NCBI RefSeq assembly: GCF_000802205.1
Contig: NZ_CP012850.1
Coordinates: forward strand, 1,116,001 to 1,180,000
DNA from: Candidatus Nitrosocosmicus oleophilus
GTDB taxonomy: Archaea; Thermoproteota; Nitrososphaeria; Nitrososphaerales; Nitrososphaeraceae
Reading direction: 5' to 3'
Length of the DNA stretch: 64,000 nucleotides
Under the pieces are notes generated by a model. That model was not told the DNA's origin, searched no databases, and saw only the letters and a list, made by a program, of their open reading frames with translations. Of the stretch, positions 53,453 to 62,577 are shown piece by piece. The stretch's first letter is position 1; every line of letters starts with the position of its first letter. The translations under genes were made by a program, and so were the position numbers.

Positions 53453-54055
53453 TTGTCAAGGTATAATTCAAACAGAGATAATTATAGTAGACATGGTGAT
53501 ACTTTTTCTCCACGAAAATTCGAAGAATATGCTTATATTTTAGACTATATCCAAAATGGAAAATCCTCAATAGTGAGAATGAGAGAAGGAGTAATTATTC
53601 ATGCAATAGGTGAAGAGCATTTAACGTTATTAGAATTATTAGGAATTAGTAACGAAAAATTTAGTATTGGTGAACGTGTTTATATCGGTAAAGATGGACG
53701 CGAGAAAATTATTAGCGTATTGGGCAGACTTGATTATAATCATATTTCTCAATCCGCAAAAAATGAATTACCAATTGTAATTGAAAAAATAGTGAATGTA
53801 AATGAAAAACGATTTATAGATTATTTCAATTCTGCTCAGCCAATGACACCAAGGGTTCATTCCCTTGAGCTTATCCCTGGAATAGGTAAAACATACATGA
53901 AGTCGATATTGGATGAAAGGGATAAGCGAAAATTCGAATCATTTTCAGATTTACAAAATAGGACTGGATTACGAGATGTAACAAAATTAATTGCAAAAAG
54001 AATATATGATGAAATTTCTGGCGAAACGCGCATGAATATCTTTGTGAGAAAATAG
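53453..54055 (+). CDS. DUF655 family RNA-binding protein
   Basis: 200 aa. An N-terminal OB-like part (YAYILDYIQNGKSSIVRMRE, IGERVYIGKDGREKI) and a C-terminal helix-hairpin-helix (HSLELIPGIGKTYMKSILDE, KFESFSDLQNRTGL). Found almost only in archaea, next to the rRNA dimethylase, so a role in ribosome making is likely but not proven. TTG start, 43 bp after rpoF; 73 bp before the Dim1 gene. Confidence 0.9.
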   Translation: MSRYNSNRDNYSRHGDTFSPRKFEEYAYILDYIQNGKSSIVRMREGVIIHAIGEEHLTLLELLGISNEKFSIGERVYIGKDGREKIISVLGRLDYNHISQSAKNELPIVIEKIVNVNEKRFIDYFNSAQPMTPRVHSLELIPGIGKTYMKSILDERDKRKFESFSDLQNRTGLRDVTKLIAKRIYDEISGETRMNIFVRK

Positions 54056-54128
54056 GGATAATTTTTATTCCAGAATTTTCACAATAATTAATCCAAAGAA
54101 ATAAGGTCACAACATTTCTCGACTCACA

Positions 54129-54902
54129 TTGAAAAAATCGACCAAATTAGGACAAAATTTTCTCATAGATCATACTATAACAAGAAAAATAATTCAGGAA
54201 TCTAGAATCAATATAGATGATGTGATATACGAAGTTGGAACAGGAAAGGGCATACTTACTACAGAGCTATGTAAAATTTCGAAATTTGTTCATTCATTTG
54301 AACTGGATTCTGCTCTGTACTCTCATTGTAAGAAAAATTTGAAACATGCGAATTTGGCATTAAATCATTTGGATGGTTTTAATGAAAATCTGACCATTCC
54401 CTTTGATATTTTTTTCTCCAGTTTGCCTTATTATGAGAGTCGAAACGCAGTAACATGGCTATGTCAAAAAAATTTTAAAAGGGGAATAATCCTGTTACAA
54501 CGTGAATTTGTTGAGAAACTTCTCTCAAAGCCTGGAGAGAAGAATTATAGGGCTATTTCTATATTGTCTCAGTATAGGTTCTCAATCAATAAATTACTTG
54601 ATGTTCCTCGTACGTCATTTTCACCAATGCCAAAAGTTGACTCGGTCTTGATCGAGATAAGTCCAAAAACATTACCCTTGACAAATAAAGTCATTAAGGA
54701 CATTCACTTCTTGTTGTCCTTTAGGAAAAAGACTACCTCATTTATAGTCAATTATTTTAGAAAGAATTATGCCCAAGATTTAAACAGTTTTGATCATAAT
54801 GGGTTTGGAAAAAATAAACTGATAAAATTGTCTCCAGAAGAAATAGTTCGATTTAGTTCCTACCTGAATAATACCTTTAATAAACAAATAATGGCAAATT
54901 GA
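54129..54902 (+). CDS. ksgA: rRNA adenine dimethyltransferase (KsgA/Dim1) with altered NLPY motif
   Basis: 257 aa. N-terminus STKLGQNFLIDHTITRKII, SAM site IYEVGTGKGILTTELC, acidic FELDSALY. The catalytic motif is SSLPYY: the Asn of NLPY is Ser98. C-terminal helical domain with FSPMPKVDSVLI and LLSFRKKT. It dimethylates two adjacent adenines at the 3' end of 16S rRNA. Because the Asn helps position the target amine, the change is worth note; the rest of the family features are kept. TTG start, conserved cluster place. Confidence 0.92.
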   Translation: MKKSTKLGQNFLIDHTITRKIIQESRINIDDVIYEVGTGKGILTTELCKISKFVHSFELDSALYSHCKKNLKHANLALNHLDGFNENLTIPFDIFFSSLPYYESRNAVTWLCQKNFKRGIILLQREFVEKLLSKPGEKNYRAISILSQYRFSINKLLDVPRTSFSPMPKVDSVLIEISPKTLPLTNKVIKDIHFLLSFRKKTTSFIVNYFRKNYAQDLNSFDHNGFGKNKLIKLSPEEIVRFSSYLNNTFNKQIMAN

Positions 54903-55341
54903 TTCATTAACCAGCCATAAATTTAAGAAGGAAGAATTAATTTCTAAACCCAGTGATCTTATTTGCTATTTCCTTTTGTTCTCTCCATAGTCTTGTATAA
55001 CTAAGGATATTCTAAGTTGAAACAAGATCCGTCTAATGTTTATCTTGATTTGTCTATTTTTACGATGAACCTTACCGAAGGGAATACAAATTATCAAGAT
55101 CTTAATTTGGTATGCTACCCATTCCAGCCAATAAACTTGTTCGCAATCATCCGAATGTGAGAAAAAATCCTGATTCATAAAGATAGAATATTAATAGAAA
55201 TAAGGTGCACTTATCATAATGCTTAACTTTTTTACTACTTGCAATATTGTGAATTATATATGGGTTTCTGCAACTATTTTATAATCGAATATATTAGAAA
55301 CATTTAGAAATTTGTATTAAAAAGAGATAGTTTGTGTTGTC
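54903..55341. other. Intergenic, nothing recognised
   Basis: About 440 bp. A minus-strand frame of 70 codons (54966-55178) has no protein-like features and is not called. No RNA gene seen. Confidence 0.5.
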
Positions 55342-55782
55342 TTGATTGGCGAATACAATATACTAATTCAAAGTATTCATTCGATTTCATCAATTTTATG
55401 GTGGAGTGTTACCTTAATTGTTGTCACTATTATTAGACCTTTAAACGGAGGGGGCAATCTGTCCATAATCTTGCCGCGTGTTCGTAAACTTGTGATATTT
55501 ACCTCTACTATTTCTATCATAAGTGGATTTGGCCTATTTGGCCTCAATTCAAATTTCCAATTTGAGGATTTGATTCATACAACAAAGGGTAACGTCATTT
55601 TATTTAGCGGTTCTTTGTCTCTAATAGTATATTATCATGTCTTGTCTGGATCAAAGCCCAATTCAGTGGCATCAAAGTTGCATAAAGTGTTAAAATTGAC
55701 TAGATTTATACCTTATATCATGTTCGGTTTTCTTACTACTGCCTTGGTATCAATGTTCATTGCCTCTGCGATCATATTTTAG
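55342..55782 (+). CDS. Membrane protein with four spans (CopD-like)
   Basis: 146 aa. Four spans: ISSILWWSVTLIVVTIIRPL, VIFTSTISIISGFGLFGL, GNVILFSGSLSLIVYYHVL and FIPYIMFGFLTTALVSMFI. His in QSIHSISS and YYHVL lie at span ends, which resembles the heme/copper-site His of CopD or DUF2269-type proteins. The start is TTG. No operon partner. The family assignment is weak, four spans and His placing only. Confidence 0.65.
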   Translation: MIGEYNILIQSIHSISSILWWSVTLIVVTIIRPLNGGGNLSIILPRVRKLVIFTSTISIISGFGLFGLNSNFQFEDLIHTTKGNVILFSGSLSLIVYYHVLSGSKPNSVASKLHKVLKLTRFIPYIMFGFLTTALVSMFIASAIIF

Positions 55783-55883
55783 ATGACATCAGACTTTAGA
55801 ACTGTAAATTCTACGTTGCTTTACTTGTTGGTATTTAATAATACATTGCAAAATTCCTCTTTCCTACTTATTTGATGATAATT

Positions 55884-56357
55884 TTATTTTACTATCAGGA
55901 TGGGACAATGGGCATAGGTAGAAATTCCGGAGGCTACGCTTCCTACTATTAGTTTTTTCCATCCGGATTTGCCTTTGGATCCAATAATTATTAAATTAAT
56001 ATTTTCCTTCTCAGCATATGTTAGGATCCCTTCTACTATTGATATTACAGTAAACACCACTTCAGTTTTAATATGTACCTTTTTTTCCTCAGCTCTCTTG
56101 TTTATTTCTTCAAACCATTTTTCTGCTTCTTGCTTTGCGTCAAGGTTTAGATCATTTAAAGAGCTTGATGTAATAGCCCCAGCTACTGTTTCTTTGTGAA
56201 AAGCAAATCCTGATTGTGAATACAAGACATGCAACGCTAATAGCTCACTTTTGTATTTATCCGCTAGGTCTATAGCATAATTAATGGCTTTCATAGAATT
56301 TGGAGAACCATCTACAGGGATCAAAATCTTACTAAATATATTATTATTCAAGTTCAT
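55884..56357 (-). CDS. Universal stress protein (UspA family)
   Basis: 157 aa with the single USP domain: ILIPVDGSPNSMKAINYAID at the N-terminus and the ATP-binding loop IIGSKGKSGWKKLIVGSVAS followed by HCPILIVK. The G-x2-G-x9-G-S pattern of ATP-binding members is present (GSKGKSG...GSVAS). Cytosolic stress or signalling role; specifics unknown. ATG start; convergent with the membrane protein to its left. Confidence 0.93.
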   Translation of the reverse strand: MNLNNNIFSKILIPVDGSPNSMKAINYAIDLADKYKSELLALHVLYSQSGFAFHKETVAGAITSSSLNDLNLDAKQEAEKWFEEINKRAEEKKVHIKTEVVFTVISIVEGILTYAEKENINLIIIGSKGKSGWKKLIVGSVASGISTYAHCPILIVK

Positions 56358-56587
56358 CTATGAAAACATTTTCGAACATAAAACTATTTTTTCAATGATC
56401 TCGATTCAATATTTAACATTAGATGTTCGTTTATCAAAAATAACAGTCGGTTGTTAGATGAATCTCAAAAAAAATAATTTAACACTTTTTGAATTTATTA
56501 ATTACATTTTATATCTGACACTTGATTTACGTGGTACACTTTCCAGATAATAAGACTTATATTCAATTTTCAATAACAATCTTGTGA

Positions 56588-57616
56588 TTGTCAAGAACCT
56601 ACAATCACATTTCTGTCGCCTACTCTGTGACCGGCATTCTTGCATGTATAATACTTTTACTAGTCTCTTTCAATTTATCCTATGCCGTGGACCACCCCGA
56701 CCCCAATACAACCGGTAATCCAAGGGCCTATGTCAAAAATTATTCATCCTATCTTGATGCTGACAATAACACCATAATTATTGGTTCCGTTGCAAAGTCT
56801 GATTATCAGATTTACCCCCAAAATGTTACAGTAGGTATCTTAACATATAACAATATTACAGCAAGCGATGAAATCATTGCTGAAAAACCTTACAATACAA
56901 TATTGTCTAAAAATAATGAGCCATTTCCATTCAAATTTAAATTAAATTCTACCATTTTTCCTTTAGCGGCAGAAGCAGAGCCGTTTATTCTTAAGAGTGA
57001 AAACGTCAGTATGCCTACCACTAAACTAAATACGATCAAATTGGATTATCCTGCGATCCCACAAGGTAAAAATAAGGAATTATTTGGCAACATAACTAAC
57101 ACTAGTCCTGTAACAATCAATAACATCACCTTGTTTGCAATTGTAAATGACAGAAATAGCATACAAATTGACTCTGCACGGACCCTTATACCTGTTTTAA
57201 AACCCTTTGAACAAGTGCAGTTTTCATTTACACCCGACCCTGCTATAAAGGATAGAGTTTATTTTTATAGTTGTGTTGGAGGTGACATCGATGATATGAA
57301 AATTGATGAATTCAAAATTGTCAATATATCTGCTACAAAAATATTGGGATATAAATTTTCAGCACTAGTTCAAATCGATTCGATGAATTATAATGATAGC
57401 AGTAAACAGTTTAATTTTGCGATAAATAATATTTATCCATACCCCGGATCACTATCGGTAGAGTTGATGCCTGTCCAAAATAGTCCTATTTCCATCATGA
57501 TGGACGGATCGCCTTACCAGGCTACAAATCTAAAAAACACCAACAATAAAACATCAATAGATTTGTCGATACCCAAAGGTGTCCATGATGTTGCAATATT
57601 AAACATAGAGAAGTAA
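56588..57616 (+). CDS. Secreted protein with FxLYD-like beta domains
   Basis: 342 aa. N-terminal signal (YSVTGILACIILLLVSFNLS, then YAVDHP). The rest is beta-rich: one segment around residues 45-150 with AYVKNYSSYLDADNNTIIIG and QIYPQNVTVGILTYNN, and a second around 155-240 with IFGNITNT-like text (ELFGNITNTSPVTINNITLF) and a VxFxFxPDP strand, the pattern of FxLYD/DUF3426-like domains. Many N-x-S/T sites. No catalytic motif. TTG start ahead of the signal. Extracellular; role unknown. Confidence 0.75.
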   Translation: MSRTYNHISVAYSVTGILACIILLLVSFNLSYAVDHPDPNTTGNPRAYVKNYSSYLDADNNTIIIGSVAKSDYQIYPQNVTVGILTYNNITASDEIIAEKPYNTILSKNNEPFPFKFKLNSTIFPLAAEAEPFILKSENVSMPTTKLNTIKLDYPAIPQGKNKELFGNITNTSPVTINNITLFAIVNDRNSIQIDSARTLIPVLKPFEQVQFSFTPDPAIKDRVYFYSCVGGDIDDMKIDEFKIVNISATKILGYKFSALVQIDSMNYNDSSKQFNFAINNIYPYPGSLSVELMPVQNSPISIMMDGSPYQATNLKNTNNKTSIDLSIPKGVHDVAILNIEK

Positions 57617-57649
57617 CACATAGTATTCAACACTTGAAAGGACGATGGT

Positions 57650-57691
57650 GGATGAATGCGTAAGGACACTGGATGAATGCGTAAGGACACT
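57650..57691 (+). repeat. 21-bp direct tandem repeat, two perfect copies
   Basis: GGATGAATGCGTAAGGACAC plus T occurs twice head-to-tail (57650-57670, 57671-57691). It lies 34 bp after the secreted protein's stop. A recent local duplication; no coding meaning seen. Confidence 0.95.
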
Positions 57692-57919
57692 GGTTACAAT
57701 TTAAGCTCTCAAGGCAAACTATTTCTCAAGAATCACTAAACAACCAGCCGAAATTATTAAATTAGATGGTTTTGGTCAAATTATGTATAATTTACCTCAT
57801 CAATGATGTTAAGGACTGATGATCCCTTTTCATAATCCAGTCACCCTATGTTGGTTATAACTAAAGGTAATACCAATGATAGAGTAATTCTTAATATTTA
57901 TAGAATTATTCTCTTGGTG

Positions 57920-58462
57920 ATGATGGATGCAGAGTATATTATTAAAAAACTAGGCTTAGATATGCATGTCTCTGAGGGTGGATATTTTAAAGAATCATAT
58001 CGTTCCCTTGATATGATATCTAATAATGGATTTCATAAGAAGAAATACGAACATGAGATTTCTAAAGAGACACCTTGTCCAGAAAAAATGCGTCCTGCTT
58101 CAACTTTAATATATTATTTGTTGGTTGGAAATCAATACTCTGCTATTCATAGGGTCCGGAGCGATGAAATTTGGCATTTCTATTTGGGTAGTCCTGTTAC
58201 CATTCATATAATTAACGATGATCGTATTAATCCAATAATTCAACTTGGCAATAATCTTGAAAAAGGAGAAAATATTCATTACGTAGTAACAAAGGATACT
58301 TGGTTTTGTGCCGAAATAAACAACAAGACATCCTTTGCACTGATGGGTTGTACCGTTTCTCCAGGATTTGATCTTGAAGATTTTGAATTAGGTAAAAAGG
58401 ATAAATTACTACTCCAGTATCCCCAACATCAGGAACTCATAGAAAGATTTTCAAAACAATGA
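57920..58462 (+). CDS. Cupin of the DUF985 family
   Basis: 180 aa from ATG 57920; the frame is open back to 57848, but the start at MMDAEYIIKKLGLDMH fits the family. Text matches DUF985: HVSEGGYFKESYRS, STLIYYLLVGNQYSAIHRVRSDEIWHFY (cupin core with His and Asp/Glu), VVTKDTWFCAEI and CTVSPGFDLEDFELG. Function of this family is not established; the fold suggests a metal-binding or sugar-related enzyme. Stands alone. Confidence 0.88.
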   Translation: MMDAEYIIKKLGLDMHVSEGGYFKESYRSLDMISNNGFHKKKYEHEISKETPCPEKMRPASTLIYYLLVGNQYSAIHRVRSDEIWHFYLGSPVTIHIINDDRINPIIQLGNNLEKGENIHYVVTKDTWFCAEINNKTSFALMGCTVSPGFDLEDFELGKKDKLLLQYPQHQELIERFSKQ

Positions 58463-58621
58463 AACCAATATCAAAATTCTATTTTTTTATTAGGCAGCTA
58501 AGATGATCTCATAATATACGTGATATTAATGGTAAATGTTACTCATTGCATTTACGGCATTATATCAATTAGACGATCTACCAAAATCTTAAACAGTTTA
58601 TTCGATTTTAATGGATAGCCT

Positions 58622-59956
58622 TTATTCTGATGATATACTTATTTTGTATTTCTTTCTACATAGTTTGTGGATTTGCTCTTCGATATCTTTTGTTGTAGAT
58701 ATCATTTGCTCCTCTAGTCCTGTTTTTTGCTTACTAGTCTCATCTTTCCTTTGATTTTCAGACATGATCATTCTTTCCGCTTCTTTTCTTTCCGCTTCTT
58801 TTCTCTTTAATTCGTCTAGGACTGCTATTTTGTCTTTATCCTTTAGTCGATCTACTCTTGAATCTAACTCTTTGATCTCAGATTTAAATTTGGGTAATTC
58901 GTCCATTAGCATGTCAAAGTATTGTAATACCTTTTTAGAATCTTTTAATACAATTTTGTTACTCCTTACAGATTCTTTGATATCTTTTAGTAGTGTTATG
59001 TATTCTGACATATTTGTTTTGGAAACTATTTCTGAAGGTTTATTTACAATTGTATCTATTTTTTCTACCGTTCCTCTTGATAGTCCATAAGAATATTTAT
59101 TTGCTGCTTTTGTCAAATGGCTGGAAATTTCGTAGAGTTCATTAATAGATTTCTTTCTCCTCTTGTCAATTTCTTCCTTTTCCTGTAGGTATTTTAAACA
59201 TTTACTATAGTCTGAAGAGGATTTTATTGAATTAATTTCCTTTTCTCTCCTATCTTTTCCTTCTTGAAGTTGTCTAATCTTTTGATCAAGATTTTTTATT
59301 GCAATATTAGTTCTGTTAATCTCATCTATTTTGGAATGCATACCTAAGAGGCTAGATCTACATTGTTCTATCATTTTTCTTTCATCAGTTATCTGTTCAT
59401 ATTCGTCGTTTAATTTTTCAGAACTATCACTTATTCTTTTTAATTCTCCCCTTAAACTATTTGCATGTTTTTTCATAAAGGTATTGACGATTCTGCTATG
59501 CGAGCTTGTAACTTCGCCGAACCTGTTTATTGATGCATCCACTGAATCTTTGTATTTTATGAAATCTTCAAAGGTCTTGGGAATGGGTAGAATGTTGGAA
59601 GATTCACGTTTCAATGCCCTCACAATGGTATTTTTTGTATTCTGCACCAAGGGCATCAGCTTTTCCTCTTCCGTATCAATAACTTCAGCGTCCAACTCCT
59701 CTGCAATAATATTAATGCGTTGAAAGGCTAGATTCGTGTCCTCAAATGTCTTTTCCAAATTAGTCAAAAGATTCTTCGAGATCCTTCCTTCACTCTTTTC
59801 TAACTCTTTTATAGCGTCCTCAATAGTAATTTTATTGTCTTGGGCCTGAACTATCGGTATTGTTGAATTTGAAGTACCAGCTCCAGCACCACTCTTTTTA
59901 CTACTTAGTTTTGAAATATCTTTATCTCTTTTCTTAAAAAAATTAAACGAGGGCAT
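58622..59956 (-). CDS. Large coiled-coil protein, 444 aa
   Basis: Long helical protein with heptads throughout: residues 50-130 (NLLTNLEKTFEDTNLAFQRI), 160-280, 330-410 with KEAERKEAERMIMSENQRKD, and a C-terminal end CRKKYKISISSE. A short N-terminal charged, disordered head (FFKKRDKDISKLSS) and a Gly/Ser part precede. No motor, ATPase or membrane motif. It resembles SMC- or Cdv-neighbouring coiled-coil proteins only in general. The role may be structural; I do not recognise it. Confidence 0.75.
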   Translation of the reverse strand: MPSFNFFKKRDKDISKLSSKKSGAGAGTSNSTIPIVQAQDNKITIEDAIKELEKSEGRISKNLLTNLEKTFEDTNLAFQRINIIAEELDAEVIDTEEEKLMPLVQNTKNTIVRALKRESSNILPIPKTFEDFIKYKDSVDASINRFGEVTSSHSRIVNTFMKKHANSLRGELKRISDSSEKLNDEYEQITDERKMIEQCRSSLLGMHSKIDEINRTNIAIKNLDQKIRQLQEGKDRREKEINSIKSSSDYSKCLKYLQEKEEIDKRRKKSINELYEISSHLTKAANKYSYGLSRGTVEKIDTIVNKPSEIVSKTNMSEYITLLKDIKESVRSNKIVLKDSKKVLQYFDMLMDELPKFKSEIKELDSRVDRLKDKDKIAVLDELKRKEAERKEAERMIMSENQRKDETSKQKTGLEEQMISTTKDIEEQIHKLCRKKYKISISSE

Positions 59957-60247
59957 GAATCTATATTAATTTCGACAAAAATAAGTATATATGTTAACGG
60001 AAAATTCAATTTTTTCCACGCCATCTTAGATCATTATACGACTTTGGGATGATAAGACATCATTCATGAATTACTAAAATCTGGTTAACGGTCATCAATT
60101 CAAAACCTTTTTTAGAATACATCAGTTGACAAAAAACCGACCTAAATTGCAATAGATGGAGTTAGCGATTCAATAAGATTGCTCAGAAACAATAAATCAT
60201 TGAAAGAGAAATCATGTTAGAATCCTAAACTCAGTTATGGATTATTG

Positions 60248-61060
60248 TTATTTTTCCATCAGATCTTGTCGTTTTTTTATCAGATCCCTCAAACAGTATC
60301 TGAAGGCAAGATACTCAAGGAGTAAGCCGGTGTCGCTATCTGCATCTCTTGCCTTGTTTATGAGGACTTTGCAAGTTTTCGTCACTATAGGATAACCATT
60401 ATTAATGGATTCTGCGATGGAAACGCATTCCCTTAATAGTTTTTCTTTTAATAAAATCAAGTTTTCGACTATCGGATTATCCTTTTGTTTTTCATCGTCG
60501 TTTAATCTGACTATTTTATTGATGAGTTTTATATTATATGCTTCGTTGGCATCAATTATTTTTCCAGTATAAATCAATTCTTTTGCTTTTGAGATGCCTA
60601 CTATTCTTGATAATCTCTGAGTACCTCCCCACCCAGGTGAAATTCCTATCTTAACTTCTGGTTGCCCTATTTTTGCATTACTGGATGCAATTCTCAAATC
60701 ACAGGCCAGAGCGATTTGACATCCACCGCCCAAGGCATAACCATTGATCGCAGCGAGCACAGGCTTGGCTAGCCCCTCAATAAGGTTTAATAGTTCATGA
60801 ACATGATTTGCGTATTGTATTGCATCATTAGGAGACATCTTAATAACGTTTTTCAAATCCCCTCCAGCACTGAAAGAGTTTAATCCTTCTCCTGTTAGGA
60901 TTACAGCACAAATTTTCTCGTTGGTTTCACATAGGCAAATCTCCCGCTTTAATTCAGTAACCAAATCGAAATTAATCGCATTATATACCTCTGGTCTATT
61001 AATTTTGATTATTCTAGTGTTTTCTCTTTGTTCGGTAATAATATATCTCGTATTCGGCAA
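60248..61060 (-). CDS. Enoyl-CoA hydratase/isomerase family protein
   Basis: 270 aa. Crotonase-fold text: NRPEVYNAINFDLV, FSAGGDLKNVIK (oxyanion hole), AAINGYALGGGCQIALACDLRIAS, IGQPEVKIGISPGWGGTQRL. Of the two hydratase glutamates, the second is E135 (QPE) and the first is Gln, Q115 (GGGCQ). In ammonia-oxidising archaea such enzymes act as 3-hydroxypropionyl-CoA dehydratase/crotonyl-CoA hydratase in CO2 fixation; this could be that enzyme or a paralogue with isomerase-type activity, given Q115. ATG start; no operon partner. Confidence 0.87.
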   Translation of the reverse strand: MPNTRYIITEQRENTRIIKINRPEVYNAINFDLVTELKREICLCETNEKICAVILTGEGLNSFSAGGDLKNVIKMSPNDAIQYANHVHELLNLIEGLAKPVLAAINGYALGGGCQIALACDLRIASSNAKIGQPEVKIGISPGWGGTQRLSRIVGISKAKELIYTGKIIDANEAYNIKLINKIVRLNDDEKQKDNPIVENLILLKEKLLRECVSIAESINNGYPIVTKTCKVLINKARDADSDTGLLLEYLAFRYCLRDLIKKRQDLMEK

Positions 61061-61236
61061 TTAGATATTGTATTTTAATTGTTTAGATATTTAGATTATG
61101 AAAATATCCTATGTCTGATAAATTTAATAATCGGTTTTTATTATTTCTATTCCCTTTCCGTATTGTAAAATCTACTTTTTCAATTAACGGACCTGCTACC
61201 GACATTCTTTATAACTAGCAGACAGTCAAAAATATC

Positions 61237-61605
61237 ATGCCTGCAAATACCCAACAATTTGAAAATGAATCCTATCTGAATCTTGAAACTTATAGAAAAA
61301 ATAATCAACCAATAGTTACACCCGTATGGTTCATCTTAAATGATAATGATATTTTTATAGTAACAAAAGAAAAGACTGGAAAAGTGAAACGTCTAAAAAA
61401 TAATAATATTGTGAGGGTGGCTCCATGCAATTATAGGGGAGTATCAAAGGGAACGTGGGTGACTGGCACGGCACATTTTGTTGGAGCACAGGAGAAAAGC
61501 AATATTCTAGAGATGAGAGATAAAAAATATGGTATCAAAGCAAAGATGGCAAGCCTACTTAGTATACATAAAGGAAATTATGTTGTAATTGCAGTACAAG
61601 TTTGA
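61237..61605 (+). CDS. PPOX-fold flavin/F420-dependent protein
   Basis: 122 aa with the split-barrel PPOX pattern: ETYRKNNQPIVTPVWFILND, IFIVTKEKTGKVKRLKNNNIV, RVAPCNYRGVSKGTWVTGTA. The basic K/R in the second strand pair fits F420 or FMN binding. Likely F420H2-dependent reductase or related. ATG start. The window also encodes F420:NADP oxidoreductase. Substrate not predictable. Confidence 0.85.
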   Translation: MPANTQQFENESYLNLETYRKNNQPIVTPVWFILNDNDIFIVTKEKTGKVKRLKNNNIVRVAPCNYRGVSKGTWVTGTAHFVGAQEKSNILEMRDKKYGIKAKMASLLSIHKGNYVVIAVQV

Positions 61606-61877
61606 TATTTTATTGTCGACTTTATCACACAAGTTGGATTCCGGGGGTATTTGAAAAGATCATAAAGATAATCACGAATATCAAAATCATTCAATATCTT
61701 TACGACAGAGGACCTCAATCATAATTGATAGTTGATTACTATATTCAAGAGTAATCACCAATTAAAACGTAATTGATAACAAAAAATAAATATCATCACT
61801 AGATAGTAATCAGTATATCAGAGATAAAAAAAGAGAAACCGGTAAGTTCTAAGAAAAATAGAATAGAACCATTTGCA

Positions 61878-62165
61878 GTGGCAGACGAGAATTCTTTTGA
61901 CGATTTACTAAAGAAACTCGATGAAGATGAGATTAAAATAATTGTTCAACTCTATGTAATTAAACGAGGTAAACGGGTAACAAACATCAAGGGGTTTACC
62001 GATCAAGAAAAAATGGAATCAATTGCTCATGAATTAAAAAAGACTATAGGTACAGGTGGAACCGCAAAAAATGGGATGATTGTGTTGCAAGGGGATCATA
62101 GATCGAAGGTAACTGAATTTTTGTTGACCAAGGGTTATCCTAGAGAATCTATCGAAGTAATTTGA
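61878..62165 (+). CDS. Translation initiation factor SUI1 (aIF1)
   Basis: 95 aa. The core IKIIVQLYVIKRGKRVTNIKG (strand and basic loop), then AHELKKTIGTGGTAKNGMIV and LQGDHRSKVTEFLLTKGYPR is the SUI1/eIF1 signature. It controls start-codon choice on the small ribosomal subunit, which matters for the unusual starts in this genome. GTG start at 61878. Alone. Confidence 0.95.
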   Translation: MADENSFDDLLKKLDEDEIKIIVQLYVIKRGKRVTNIKGFTDQEKMESIAHELKKTIGTGGTAKNGMIVLQGDHRSKVTEFLLTKGYPRESIEVI

Positions 62166-62332
62166 TTAAGAATCTATATATACAATCAAATGATTTTTTT
62201 GACGAGGCTATTACTACATTAATTTCTTCTTTCTCATTAGATATATTGTGTAAAGACATTCTGATTTCCAAGACGTAAATAAACCATGTACTCTAACACT
62301 CTATGAGATTTTAACGATTTTTTTGGATTTGT

Positions 62333-62364
62333 GTAAGCGGTATAGTTCAATATACCTATCTTAC
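62333..62364. promoter_or_regulatory. Two-part hairpin upstream of gdhA
   Basis: GTAAG at 62333-62337 pairs with CTTAC at 62360-62364, and GGTATA at 62339-62344 pairs with TATACC at 62351-62356, leaving a 6-base loop and a small internal bulge. It could be an RNA stem or a binding site. Confidence 0.5.
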
Positions 62365-62453
62365 TTATGGGGGTATATTGCTTTTTTACCTTACAATGTT
62401 TTTCTATTGTATAACTATTTGCATAACTGCTTTATGAAATTCAAATTTACCTC

Positions 62454-62481
62454 TCCCTTCATTTTTACTTTAATGAAGGGA
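62454..62481. promoter_or_regulatory. 9-bp perfect hairpin upstream of gdhA
   Basis: TCCCTTCAT and ATGAAGGGA flank a 10-base T-rich loop. It lies 97 bp before the gdhA start. An RNA element, an operator or an end of an upstream transcript are possible. Confidence 0.5.
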
Positions 62482-62577
62482 TTTCTCAAACTTCAATAAA
62501 TGGTGAATATGATCTTAATGTTAATCCTATAGACTATTTAGAAGCACATAATATGTACAATATTAGAAATTAACCAC

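Larger units (their letters stand above)
62166..62577. other. Upstream region of gdhA with two hairpins
   Basis: About 410 bp without an ORF between SUI1 and gdhA. It holds two strong inverted repeats (62333-62364 and 62454-62481), listed separately. Confidence 0.6.

Noticed and set aside
54966-55178. Minus-strand ORF of 70 codons
   Set aside because: Composition is not protein-like and no neighbour or motif supports it.
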